Below, piece by piece: positions 13,774 through 26,500 of a DNA stretch of 64,000 nt. The notes under the pieces were generated by a model that was not told the origin of the DNA, searched no databases, and saw nothing but the letters and a program-made list of their open reading frames with translations. Made by a program: the position numbers and the translations under genes. Source of the stretch: Aquanectria penicillioides (taxonomy: Eukaryota > Ascomycota > Sordariomycetes > Hypocreales > Nectriaceae); NCBI GenBank assembly GCA_003415625.1, contig PYIU01000004.1:3472001-3536000 (forward strand), given 5' to 3'. Position 1 is the stretch's first letter. Each line of letters starts with the position of its first letter.

Positions 13774-16700
13774 CTTTTTTAAATAGTTTATTAATTATAT
13801 TATTTTTATTTTTAAAAATATATTAAATAGTAAAGTTTAATAGAATATAATTAATCTATTAAATAACTATTATATTAAGGATATTACTAGTTTTATTATT
13901 AAGCTAATAAACTAAAATTTAAAAATCTATCTTTAAAATAAAGAGCAATCTATATATATAGCTATAGAGATATTTAATTCTATATAATATACTCTTATAT
14001 TTAAGTTTAATAGCATTATACTTTTATTCTATAGAAGTCTAAAGATTAGATTTATACTTTATTAAATGCCTTTTCCTTTTTATTATTTATATTAATATTA
14101 TACTTTAGCCTTTTTTATTAGCATTAATTATAAGGATAATCTCTTTAAATCCTTTAGAAAGGTTTAATATTACTAGAATAAAAATAGAAGTTATTTTTTT
14201 TTTAAGAATTGCTATAGTATTGGCTTGTTTTTTACTTTATATTTATATAGTATCTTTCCTTAATAATTAAATAAAAGGTTTAATAATTTAAGTATATTTT
14301 TTAATTTAAATTTAATAATAGCCTATAATTTCTAAAAATGCTTTAATCTATTTTAAGTTATAGTATCTTTTTTATTTATTAATCTTAATTATCTTTTTCT
14401 TTATTAGCTGCCTTTTAGCTATATTATATAAATATTTAATAATAACTATAATATACTAATAGAACTTTAACTTCTCTATAGAAATTATGCATTTAAATAG
14501 CTTAATATTTAAAAGAGTTTTATTTAAATTAATTAAATGCTTTAAAATAAATCTCTATATATTAAAAAGCACTTTCTCTTTATTATATTTAGTCTTTAGT
14601 TCTTTAATAGTAATATTATTTAAGAAGGCTTAATAGACTTTTAGTAATAAATTAAAAAGGATTTTAATTATAATCCTTAAGAACTATACTATTAAATTAA
14701 TTCCTTTTTGCAATAAAGTATATATTTTAAGAAGCTTTAGTAATATATTAAAAGTTATTAAATTCTAACTTTTCTTTATTAAGAAAATTTAATTATATCT
14801 TAAAAAGAAGTTTAAAAGAGTTAGAATTTTATATATTTTAAATTTAACTAAAAATTTATTAGCTTTTAAAGAAATTAATCTATTTTATATTATATATATA
14901 TTATATCTTTTAGCTAAATTAATTAAATAAAGTCTATTATTCTTTTTTACTATTAATATATATAAGTTTTAATAGGCAGTATAAAACTCTTAAAGGATTT
15001 CTTTCTTTATTTAAGTTTTTAGCAATTTAATAACTTTCTTTTTTAATCCTTTAAGGATTAAGATATTTTCTATTTATTAGGCTTTATATTTAGTTATTTT
15101 AATAATCTATAAAGGGGCCACTTTAGGGTTTAGTTTTTTATACTCCTTAAAATTTTAAGTAAGTGCTATTTCTTTATTATAGAGAATTTTTAAAAGAATA
15201 CTTTTTTTTTATTAATAAAGATCCCTTTTATTTAATTAATTACTTTTTAAAGTCTTTTTCTATATAGCCTTAATCCTTTAGCTATTTTAAAGAATTTAAG
15301 TATTAAGAGCTTTAAGTACTTAAACTTCTCTTTAAGGTCTTTTTTTACTTTCTTCTATCTTTTCTTCTTTTAATATAAATTCCCTTTAAGTATAGATCTA
15401 TTTAATAGAATATTATCTTTAGAATATATTTTATTAGCTTTTTATTTATATATTATATTAATAAATATTACTTTCTCTTTTTAATATATAGCTAATTATA
15501 GCTTTTTTTTTACTTTTATTACCTTTATATAATTAATCTTTAATTAATTTTTAACTATTAATTAAATTATTACTTTTATTAATACTTTATTTAATTATTT
15601 AATTAAATGCTTATTATTATTTTCTTTTAGACTTTATAATTCCATTAGTTTAAAAGAACTTTAGGAACTTATCTTTAGTTGCCTTAAGTAGTTTTTATAC
15701 TCCTTAAGGCATTCTATTTAATATTTTTAGCAGTAAGTATAATAATTTTAATTAAGTTAAGTTAATATTATAAAAGTATTTTTTCTTTTAGAGATATATA
15801 ATTAAATATAACTTTAATAGCCTTAATAAAAGGCATTTTTAAAATAAAAGAAATAAAAATATATTCTTTTAGAGTAATATAAAATCTTTATGCTATTTAA
15901 ATATTTTTAAGAAATAGCTTAATATCTATTTCTTTATATATTTAAATTTAATTATTAAAGTAAAATATAGTAAAAGCTTTTATAGGCTTTACTTTTAGTT
16001 TATATTTTTATACTATTTTATTAAAGATAATATTTCTTTTTAATTTAAAATCTATTAAAGCTTTTTAAATTATTCTATTAGGGTTATTTAACTTTACTTA
16101 AATTTTTAGTAGTTTTTAGCATTAAGCTAAAGTTCTTTAATGCTATTAGTTTAAAATATTTATATAGACTATTAAATGCATTTAATTAAATATAATTTTT
16201 CTTCTTTTAGTTATTATATAGCTAATATTAACTTTATTAATACTTTTTTAATCCTTAATAAAGTATTCTTTAGGTAATAATATATAATAAGGTTTAAATT
16301 CCTTTTTAATTAATATACTATTAATACTATATTGCTTAGCAATATAGTTAAAGTACTTCTTTAAGAATATTGCTTTTAGATTATTAATTATAATTAAATT
16401 AATAGCTTATTAAATCTATTTCTTTTTATATAAGAGTTTAAGTTTTATTTATTTAATTTCTTTTATTCCCTTTATATAATTAAAAACTATTTTTAAGATA
16501 TTATTATTTAAAAAAGGGTTAAAAGTAATTAAATCCTTAATAGTTATTTAAACTTTTAATTTTATTACCTTTTTATAAATTTATTTTTTTATTTAAATAA
16601 CCTTAAGTATTTAATTAAAAGTATTTTAATTCTTTTCTTTAAGGATAATATTAATAATCTCTTTATTTTTAATAAGTTCTTTATTTATAATTTAAATAAA

Positions 16701-19554
16701 AGATTAAGTTCTTTTTTCCTTTTTTTAATTAATTAATTTCTCTTTTAATTTTACTTTTATGCATTTTATAGTATTAATTTTTAATATAATATTAGCAATA
16801 AAAAAGTTATTAATTAATTCTATAGCTTAATTATTAATAAGAATGCAATTAACTTTAGGTTTTTAGGTCTCCTTAAGGGTATTTTTATTAAGCATTAAGG
16901 AGCTATACTTTAGTTAGTTAATATACCTAAAGAAATCTTTAATTAAATGCTTTTCTTTTTTAGCAATTTACTATTTTTATATATTTAGCTTATTTACTAT
17001 TATAACTTTAGCTTAGCTATAAATCTTAAAGGTAGGGAATTTTAAGATCTATAAAATAATTATTTTTCTTATTTCTTTATTAATAGTAAGCTTATATACT
17101 AGTTTTAAGGGCAATAAGAGTTTTTATTGCTTTATTTAAATAAAGCTAATATTGCTATTATAGTTTGCAAATTCTCTCTTTTTATTTTCTATAAGAAGTA
17201 AGCAATAGTTTAAAAAATGCCTTACTTTTATATAATAGAAGCATTTTAAATCTCTATTATAATTTATATTAATATAGAGGTTATAATAGGGATATATATA
17301 ATTAAATTCTTTTATTTAATTAAGGTTATTTTTAATTAATAATAATAATTTTATTTTTAATTAATTAATCTTTTAGTATATAATTCTCTTTAACTTTTGC
17401 AATTTATTTATAATATTTTAGGCTATATTAATTTATAGCTTTTTTATTTCTTTAATAAAAAGATTTAATTTCTCTTTTAAGCTTTAAATAAAGTTAGAAA
17501 ATTTAAGCTTTTAATATTAAAGTTAATTTTAATAAATAAAAGGTTTTTTAGTTTTCTTAAAATATCTAAAGTTATTATTCTTTTCTTTTATTTAAAAGAT
17601 TTAAATTTCTTTCTTAGCATTAAGGAAGTTTTTAATTAACTTAATTATCTTTTTATACTTTATTGCTCTTAAGGTATTTAAGTGTTTCCCTTTCTATTAA
17701 TAGATATTAATAATAATATTTTTTAATATAGTATTATAAATAGCTTAAGCCTATATTATAGAAGCCTTTTAGCTAATAGAATTTGCTCTTTTATTAAGTT
17801 AAGTATACTTTATAAGCTATTAAAGGATAACTCTATACTTTATAGATTAAATTAAAGTTATATTTATTTACTAAAGCTTATTTTTAAGTAGATTTAATTA
17901 ATTTAAATTTTAATACTTAAAGGTTTTTAAAAGATTTTACTTTATAGTAGTCTAATTATTGCCTTTTAGTAAGTTTATAATATTTTAAGATACTTTAAAG
18001 GTTATATAGTATATAAAAGCTTTGCCCTTTATACTATTTATAACTTTTTAGCTAATTATAAATCTATTATATAATTTAAGGAAATATATAATATTCTTTT
18101 TATTAAAAATTATATTAAGCAATTAAATAAAAGTAATAATTACTTTTATTATTTTAGTTAATATATTTAGTTTATTCTCTTTAGAAATATTAATATTAAT
18201 AGTATTAATTAATTTAAAAAGGATAATTAAAGATTATTAATTATATTAACCCCTTTTGCTTTTAATAGAGCTTAAGGGGTTTAATTGTATTTAATTAAAT
18301 GTTCCTTTTGTTTTTTATTTAAGGGTATTAATAAATTATAGTTATTAGGATTTCTATAATAAGTGTTTTAATATATATATATAGAGAAGTATAGGCTAGC
18401 TGCTTAACTTTTAGGGTTATAAATTGCAATAAAATAATATATATATATAATAAAAGAATAAAATAATAAAATAAATTAAAATATATATTAAAATAATTAA
18501 GAAAAGTAAAGAAAAGAAATAATAGTATTATATTTAATAAGGCTTTATTTTAATAAATTTAAATTAGCTTTTTAAAATTAATAATAATAGATAAAGTAGC
18601 TAATTAAAATAGTAATAAGTATATATATATACCTTTTAGCTAAAGTCTAAAGATTAATAAAAATAATAAAAATTTCCTATTCCTTATAATTAATTAAAGG
18701 TTAAATAATTTTCTTTTTTCTTTTTCTTTTTCTTTTTTAATCTATAAATTAAGCTTTTAGTAGTTTTAAGTATACTTTAATATTTAAAAGTATTTAATTA
18801 AATGCTTATATATTATTTATACTATTATTTTGCTTTATATACCTTTATGCTAATATATTAGCACTATATTAAATTATTGAATTTTTTTATATATTTGCCT
18901 TAACTATAGTAATAAGTTTTCTTTTTTTAAAATATAAACTTATATTAGTATCTTTACTTACCTTTAGTATTATTTTTAATTCTAATACTTTTTATTTTTA
19001 TAGAAATAATAGGTTTTTTAGTATTTAGGAATTTCTAGATCTTTATAATTAATTATTTACTATTTCTTTAGGTTCTTAATAATAGCTTAAAAGTATTATT
19101 AAAAAGTTTAATTAAATATTTTAATATCTTTTTAAATAATTTAAAGGCTTCTCCCTATTATAACCTTTAAATATATTAATAGATAGAAATATTAGCTAAA
19201 ATATATACCCTACCTAAAAGAGTATAAAGTAAGTAGGTTTAATTAAAGACTAAATAGCCTTTTTAAGTAGCTATAAATAATTTAAAAGAGTATTAAAGCA
19301 TTTAATTAAATGCTTTAAAGTGTCCCTTAAAGAAAGGAAAGGAAAAATATTAGGTAGAAAGTTATAAATAAAGTAATGTTATAAAGAGCTGCATTAAGAC
19401 TTTAATAGAGTCTAAATGTAAGGAATTTAAAATTTTAAAAATAAAAATTGATTAAAGAAAACTGCTTGTTTATTTCCTATATTTTTAAGGTCCCTTTTAT
19501 CTTTTTAACCAATTTAATAATAGATTAATCTATATTACCTTAGACCTTAACTTA
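13774..19554 (-). mobile_element. Ty3/gypsy copy G2, 5' part (minus strand): LTR, gag, protease, reverse transcriptase, RNase H
   Basis: The reverse complement aligns along its length with G1 from its 5' LTR to about 36,390. For example, plus 15,141-15,340 is the inverse of G1 34,800-35,000, at the start of the reverse transcriptase. It ends with an LTR at 19,172-19,554 that matches both G1 LTRs in length. All frames are interrupted by RIP stops. Together with 5,340-7,140 it is a single gypsy copy split by LINE A1, so it is older than that LINE. Confidence 0.82.
19172..19554 (-). repeat. gypsy G2 5' LTR (383 bp)
   Basis: Inverse of the LTRs at 30,592-30,974 and 38,663-39,045, and exactly the same length. 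On the minus strand it starts taagttaagg (a RIPed TG start) and ends in a RIPed version of the ccaccaataca end of G1. It carries the palindrome gcatttaattaaatgc. Confidence 0.88.
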
Positions 19555-20399
19555 CTATATTTAAATATTATATTTTTATGAAAAAGGTTATACTATATAG
19601 AGTATTTTTACTATAATGGTTTTATATTAAGTAGTATAAATTAAAGTTATTTAGTATAATTATCCTTAAGCTTAATATAAGGCTGGCTAAAGTATATATT
19701 GCTTTTATATTTCCTTTGCCTTTAGGGGGGTTATAAACTATAATTATTTTAATATAAAAATATTTAAAGTTAATGCTTATTTAGTCTTTATTTATTTAAT
19801 AGATTTAAGTTTTTAGCTTATACCTTTTATATATATAAAGAGCTATATAGCTTAAGTAATATATTATAATATAGTTTAATCTTTTAGGGTTTATTAAAGC
19901 ATTAATTCTTTAGTTTTTAGCTAGCTTTAAGAGTATAATTATATTATATTTATTATAGATATATAATGCTTAATAGATTAGCTTAAGGTAGCAATATATA
20001 TTTTAAAAAAGAATTTATATTAATTAATTATAAATAAAGAAATTAATTTAATAGATAGTAATAATAAAATATAAATACTAAAAGAAAAAAATATATTAAG
20101 AGAATTAATATTAGCCGCAATAGCTTTTAATAATTACTGCAACATCTTTACTTTTTATTATATATAGGCTAGAATATTATTATTCTAGGCTAAATCCCGC
20201 CTAAAATTACAACTTTATAACTTAACTTTCCCTTTTTATTTATATATACTGCCTATATTTATTTTCTCTTATTAATACTACTATAAATAATTTAAATATT
20301 AATTTAAATAATTTCCTTAAATCTTTTAACCTAAATAATTGCCTAAATTAAATTTCATTTATTTTAGATTTAAATAATATTTTATTTATACTAAATAAT
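19555..20399. other. RIP-mutated spacer between gypsy G2 and the MULE relic
   Basis: A+T-rich DNA with no recognisable frame. It includes a small inverted repeat around the two tctag/ctaga-like arms near 20,170-20,190. It may hold the 5' end of the MULE, but I could not identify a terminal inverted repeat. Confidence 0.4.
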
Positions 20400-21520
20400 A
20401 TACCTATTATTTTAGATCTACTAATATTGCTAGAATTTATATTATTTAAGGAATTATTTCTTTTTCTTTAAGCCTTTTATTGCTATAATAGTGCTGCCTT
20501 TATTAAAAGAGGTTTTAGTTTAAAATAAAAGATTAATAGTATATTAATATATATATATTATACCCTTATTTGCAATAAAGAAAACTTAAGACTAACTATA
20601 AATTAGGGCATATAGAAAATTACTACCTATAAAACTAACTGCTCCTTTAAAATAATAGCAAAAACATTATAAAGTATAGATAGTTTCTAAACCTATAAGA
20701 TTATTAAAGGTTATTATAATTATAAGCCCTTAAAAGATCTATTAGTATATATTGTTTATTGTAAGTAGACCCTAGCCTAATAGAGAGTATATTAATAGCA
20801 GTTTTATAATAGTCTAATAGTATCTCTATAAAAAGTTAATAATAGCCTTTAATCCTTAATACTATAAGTATTATTTTTTAACCCTAAAGATATATATAAT
20901 AACTGCTAAAAGCTCTATTAAAAGACCCTTCTTAATTTAATAGCTACTTAAGTATAAATAAAGCACCTTTAGGAAGACTATATCTTATATATTATTTACT
21001 ATAGTAAGAGTAATAAAATTAAAGCAGTATTTTGGATTTATCCTTAATGTAAGTAGATATAAAAGCAGTTTTTAGAAGTATTAGGACTTAATAATATATA
21101 TAAAACTAACTGCTTTAATATATATTTCTTTTAGATTATAGGCATTATAGATCTTAAGTTAATAGCTAATTTTAGCTTTAGCTTAATTAATAATAAGTAA
21201 AAAAAGGGCTATTTCTAGCTCTATAAATAGCTTAGCTATATTTAAAATACCTTTTATATCCTTATATCTATTATTTTTATTATTAATAAAGAAAAGGCTT
21301 TTAAAAATGCCCTTTTTTCTACCTTTCCTTATACCTAATAGCAGCTATATATTTATTATATTAATGCTAATATTAAGGGCAAAATTATCTCTTAATAGTA
21401 TAACTCCTGCTTTAGCGGTAATACCAAAAGTGATCCTAAAAGCAATAATAAGCTTTAGATTAAGTAAAATATCCTCTTTAATATACATACCTATAAGGCA
21501 GCCTAAATAAAGGCAGATTT
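20400..21520 (+). mobile_element. Mutator-like (MULE) DNA transposase relic
   Basis: The plus strand carries, in order, the landmarks of a fungal MULE transposase with RIP stops between them. Near 20,620-20,760 is the N-terminal DNA-binding region (TNCSFKIIAKTL, then GYYNYKPLKDLL, corresponding to the usual GEHNHEPS box). Near 21,080-21,180 is the first catalytic block (LGLNNIYKTNCFN followed by IIGIIDLKL, the L.DCTYKTN..x region). Near 21,290-21,400 is NKEKAFKNALFSTFPYT followed by QLYIYYINANIK, the D.E.AL..A....P....LC.WHI..N block around the second aspartate. The order and spacing fit one element on the plus strand. The short open frame at 21,307-21,510 is an out-of-frame shadow of it. Confidence 0.72.
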
Positions 21521-22392
21521 AAAAGAGGCTAATATTTAGGGGCTAAGCCTTAAGCTAACACCCCTTAAATATTTACCTAATAGTATAATAAAGGCCTAAA
21601 AATGCATTATTTATACTTAAAATAAAAGAGATTTTAAGGCTTAATAGAGAGAGATAATTTTAGTATATAGAATACACTAAAATTATATCCTAAAGTATAT
21701 CTTAAAGGAATATATACTATAAAGGCTGCAATAGGCTTATTGCTATATTTATTTATATTGCAACTTTAGCCAATATATAAATAGCTCTATAGAGACTGCC
21801 TATAAAGATATTAAAAGCTTCCTCCTTACTGGTATAGGCAACTTTATGCACTTTTATATAGCCCTAATAGTAATAATTAAAAAGAAGGAGCAAGATTATA
21901 TTTAAATAATAGCTAATTAAAAGATATAGTAATACATTAAATATATTAGCTAAAAATGGCTTAATAAGCTGCTTTTATAGATATTCTATCTTATTGTTAA
22001 CTTTATTATAAAGCAATTCTATTATATAATAGCTATTATTAAGGCCAATTTAAAAAACTTAACCTTATGCCTTTATAAGGGCTCCTTTATACAGCAATAT
22101 GCCTTACCTTATAGCCATTAAATTCTATACTAATTGCAAGTTAAGCAGCCTTTTATAAAGAACCTTTATTATTTATACTAATAGTTAAGAAAACTATTAA
22201 TAAAGATTTAAGCCTTTTTAATAAAAAAATATATTAATTTCTATTTTATAGAACCTTAAAAACCTATTCCTTTATATTTAAGACCTTAATATTATTAAGA
22301 ACCTTTATAGCTAGCTATAAAAGGCTATAAATAATAAGCTTAAAGTCCTTAATTAACTTAAAGCTATTAGCTAAAGGCAATAGAACCTTATA
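21521..22392. other. RIP-mutated DNA, probably the 3' part of the MULE relic
   Basis: Continues directly from the transposase region. I could not assign motifs, and no intact gene is visible. Some stretches near 21,400-21,480 keep CpA and TpG outside GCA/TGC contexts, so they look slightly less mutated than their surroundings. Confidence 0.4.
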
Positions 22393-22486
22393 TTAACTTT
22401 AACTTTAACCCTAACCTTAAGCCTAGCTTTAACTATAAGCTTTATAGTAATTTTAACCTTAACTTTAACCTTAACCTTAACCCCCT
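22393..22486 (+). repeat. degenerate interstitial telomere-like hexamer tract
   Basis: The plus strand reads in strict 6-base register as variants of AACCCT (units such as AACTTT, AACCCT, AACCTT, AAGCCT) for about fifteen units, ending aaccttaacccc. AACCCT is the C-strand of the common fungal telomere repeat TTAGGG. The variants differ mostly by C-to-T, as expected after RIP or plain decay. Confidence 0.6.
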
Positions 22487-22984
22487 TAATAAAGTTAAGT
22501 CCCTACTATATATAATTAGCTATAAAGGCAAGCGCCTAATAAATACTCTTATAGTTAAAGGTTAAGGCTTAAGCTAGACTAAAGGTCTTATTTTACACTT
22601 AAGTAATATCTATAAAAGGATTAAATCTATCTATAAATATAATATAAATTATAATAAAGGCTTAATAGGCTTAAAGAAATAAAGCAATAAGCATTTTATT
22701 AAAGAATAGTATATTAATAATACTAAAAAAAGAGAAGTGCATTATAGCTATATTAATATAAATTACTTAAAATTAGCTTTATATATAGCTATATATAGTA
22801 TTAAATTATAATAAAATTAACTTTTAAAGTAAATTAGATTATAATTTAAGGGTATTTAATATATACTATAATCTATTAGTAAATTAAATATAAAGAAGGG
22901 AATAAAGGGAAAGAAAATTAAATCTAAAAGAAATTTTAGGCATTATATAATGCTATTGTAGTAATTATTAAAAGCTATTATAAT
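22487..22984. other. RIP-mutated spacer, unresolved
   Basis: A+T-rich DNA between the telomere-like tract and a truncated LINE. The LINE alignment stops near 22,985, with unrelated sequence to the left. No gene is supported. Confidence 0.4.
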
Positions 22985-23315
22985 TAATATTAATTCTTTA
23001 TATTAAATAAAGTATAGTATTATTTATTTATTAATTTTAATAGTTAGTTAACTCTTTTAATAAAGAGGAAGGGGGCTATTAAAAAAAGGTTTTTAAAAAA
23101 GCCCTTTTATTATAAATAAAGGCTATTTTACTATATTAAGGTATATTTCTTATACTTTATAGGCTAGCTATAATATTCTTTTTTTATTTAAGTTTAATGC
23201 TTCTTTACTATAAGGTAGGTATAGCTCTATATTAAATAATCTCTTTAATATAGTATATAGCAATAAAGAATTTCTCTCTTTTTAATAAAGCAATCTTTAT
23301 AGGCTAAGCTACTAT
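22985..23315 (-). mobile_element. LINE A3, left fragment (minus strand)
   Basis: The reverse complement aligns with about 51,040-51,360 of LINE A2, in its first third. It is cut on the right by the gypsy element G3. LINE A3 resumes at 28,857, so the two parts were once continuous. At its left end the match stops abruptly, so the 3' two thirds of A3 are missing. Confidence 0.72.
23311..23315. repeat. target-site duplication of gypsy G3, left copy
   Basis: Bases actat directly before the 5' LTR, repeated at 28,852-28,856. The flanking LINE sequence becomes continuous when G3 and one copy are removed. Confidence 0.72.
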
Positions 23316-23547
23316 TATTAAATAGCTTATATAATTACTTAATAACCTTAACTATATATATATATATTATATATATTTAATTTAGCTCCTCCCTTTTAGA
23401 TTAAAGGGGTCTATCTTTCCTTTTATTCCTAATATAGGCTAGCTAACTAAAGGCTTAGCAAGCCTTCTTTAAGTTAGTCCTAATAACCCCCTATTTTTTA
23501 TATAACTCCCTAAAGTATAGGTATTTTAATATACCTTCAATCCAATA
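23316..23547 (+). repeat. gypsy G3 5' LTR (232 bp)
   Basis: Starts tattaaatagcttatata (RIPed TGTTAGATAG) and ends ttcaatccaata (a CA end changed to TA). Contains a (TA)n run near its start and the conserved block ggcttagcaagccttcttta. The same length as the 3' LTR. Confidence 0.85.
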
Positions 23548-26500
23548 TATCCCTTTAGCTTAAAGGTATAGCCTTTAGGCTAACCTTTAGGATTATTAGG
23601 GCTCTATTTTCTTCTTTTAATTCCTACTTTTAGTTTTAGGCTAATCTTATTAAAAGATTAATAAGCTTTAGCTACTAAATAAATAACTTAAAGGCCTTTT
23701 GCAAAAGGCTCTTAATAAAACTATTAGCTAATAGTTAAGTTAATAGAGTATAGATAATATTAATCTAACTCTTTATAATTTTTTAATAAAGCTAATAGTT
23801 ATATATATTAATATACTAAAGCTTTATATATAGCTAAATAAGCTCTTTTTTAATTAAATAAATAGTTTATTTATTATTATATTAAATAGTTATTTAAAAA
23901 GAAAAAGTAACTTTTTAATAAGCAATTAATAAATATAGATTAATATATAGAAATAAAATAAAGTAGCTTATAAATAGGGCTTCTTTAGCTACTTATAATA
24001 AAGCTAATAATTTAGCTTTTATTATTAATATTATTATTATATTTTACTTATTAGCTCTTTAAAAGGTTATACTATTAAAAAGGCTTATAGTAAATATTTA
24101 TAAATTTTAATAATTTAGTAAGTTATTAATAAAATTAATATTAAAAGCTATTAAAAGGCTATTATTTTTACTATTAGGCTTAGCTTTATACTATAAGAAA
24201 AATCTCTATATTTATATAAAATACTAAAGGATTTAGTCTATAGCCTTATAATACTTAAAGCCTAAATTTTAATTAAATTATATTAGTCTACTTACTATAA
24301 AGGCAATATTTAGCTAAATTATAACTGCAATATATATAATAGTGCTAATCTTTTGCTAATATAAGTTAATTAATTATAGGGTTATATTACTATTAAATAA
24401 AAAGAGCTCTTTAAATGCCATTAAAGTTTTATGCCTAAGGTTTAATAAAAAATCAATAAGCAATTAATAAGCCTTATTAATATAAATAAATTAAAAAAGC
24501 TAAAGCTATTAAATTGCTTTATTATAAATAACTTTAATATTTAAGAATTAATAAAGGGGCTTGCTTTCTTTAATATAATAGAGTTTCTAAAGGAATTTAA
24601 TTAATTTAATTGCCTTTTACTTTTTAAAGTCTTTAAATAGCAAAAAACGCAATTATTTATATAAAAGAAAAAGATAATTTCTTTATATAGCTAATAGCAA
24701 TCTTTATTAAATACTTAATAAAAGCTTAATAAATATAGGCCCTTTTTAAAATATTACTACTATAAAAGAAATAATTATTTAAAGCTATATAGAGCCTTTT
24801 AAAGCTTAAAAATAATATTAGATTTTTAGTATTTAATTAACATTTCTATATAAATATCTTTATTAAGATCTATATATATAAAGGCATTAATTATATTATA
24901 TTATAATATCTTATAATTAAAGCAATTAACTAAAGCTATAAGGGTTTAAAATAATATTTTAGCTAAAATAGCTATATAAATATTTTATTTATCTTTTAGC
25001 TATTAATTACTATAAATTACTAGCTATACTTTAATCTTAATAAAGTAGCTATATTTATTAAGCTTATATATATATACTTAATAGCAGTTAAGTATTTAGT
25101 AACTATTTACTATTGCCTTAGCTACTTTAACCTATAAGCTTGCTTTTTTATAGCTTTAAAGGTAGAAAGTTTTAGCTGCAATTAGCTAATCTTATATAGA
25201 TATTTATTTATTTAAGTATAAGAGCTAAAAAGCCACTTTAATAAATGCTAAAGTATTTTAGTAAGTAGCCTTTCTATAAAAGGTTTTTTCCCTTTATAAA
25301 TAGAAATAACTTTACTATATATATAGTTAAAAAAGTAAATTAAGCTTCCCTCTATTAGCTTTAGTAAAAAGCTAGCTAAATTACTTTCTTTAGTTTAATA
25401 AAAGCATTTATAATGCTTTTGCTCTTATAGGCTATCTATTAAAAATGCAGCTTTAAATAATATTTTAGGTATTACCCTTTTAGAAATAATTTAATAAGCA
25501 TTTAATAGCTTTATTCCTTTAGTATTATTACTATTCTATTGCCCTTACCTCTTTATATTTAGGTAAATAGTTAAGGCATAAAAAAAGGCTAATAGAGATA
25601 ACTATAAAGGTATAGAAATAACCTTAAATTTAAAGGTAATATAAATAAATTGCTTAATAAAGGCTTAATAAATACTTACTTTCTTTTTACTAGCCTTTAT
25701 ATATTTTAAACTATTAAAATTAAGTAAGATTTTATTTAGTTTTTTATCTAAAAGCTATAATAACTATAGTAAAAGTTTCTATATTGCTATAAGTAGCTTT
25801 TAAATGCATTTTTATATTGCTTTTAAGTCTTTTTTTAGTAAATTATTTTAAAAGATCTTTAAATGCCTATTAAATAGCTAGCATTTATTAAAGATTATAT
25901 TTTTTAAGGTTATTACTTCCTTTAATAATAGGTTTTAAATCTAAAAGGAATTATTTAATATATATTTTATAAGGAATTTAATTTAAGCTTATAAAGCCTA
26001 CCTTTAAAGATAGTTTTAATAAAGCTATATATTTACTATTAATATAAAGGCTTTATAGCTATATAATTATAAATAAAATAAATTAAATTTTACTATACTA
26101 TTAGTATAGTATTATAAGTAAAATACTTTATAAAGAGACTTTTAGCCTTAACAAGCACTTAATAAGCAATTATAAAGGTAAGTAGCCGCTTTAATAGTCT
26201 TTAGCTAAAAGTATACTAAAAGCTTAACTATTGCTTTTATTATATAGCTTTTTTTAATAATAACTATTATAATGCATTTAATGCCTTTATTTTAGGCTTA
26301 AGTATTTAATATAAAGGGCTTATATTAAATCCTTATTATTTCTATTTTAATAGCTATTTAATAATAGATTATTAAAAGCTTATTATTGCATTTAAAGACC
26401 TTTACTATAGCCCTATATTATACTTTTATTATTTTAATAAAGCTTATAAAAGCAGTTTAAATTATAGATATTAATTAATCTATAGTATAGTAATTCTATA

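Noticed and set aside
21307..21510. 67-codon plus-strand open frame
   Set aside because: Shifted by one from the frame that carries the MULE motifs.
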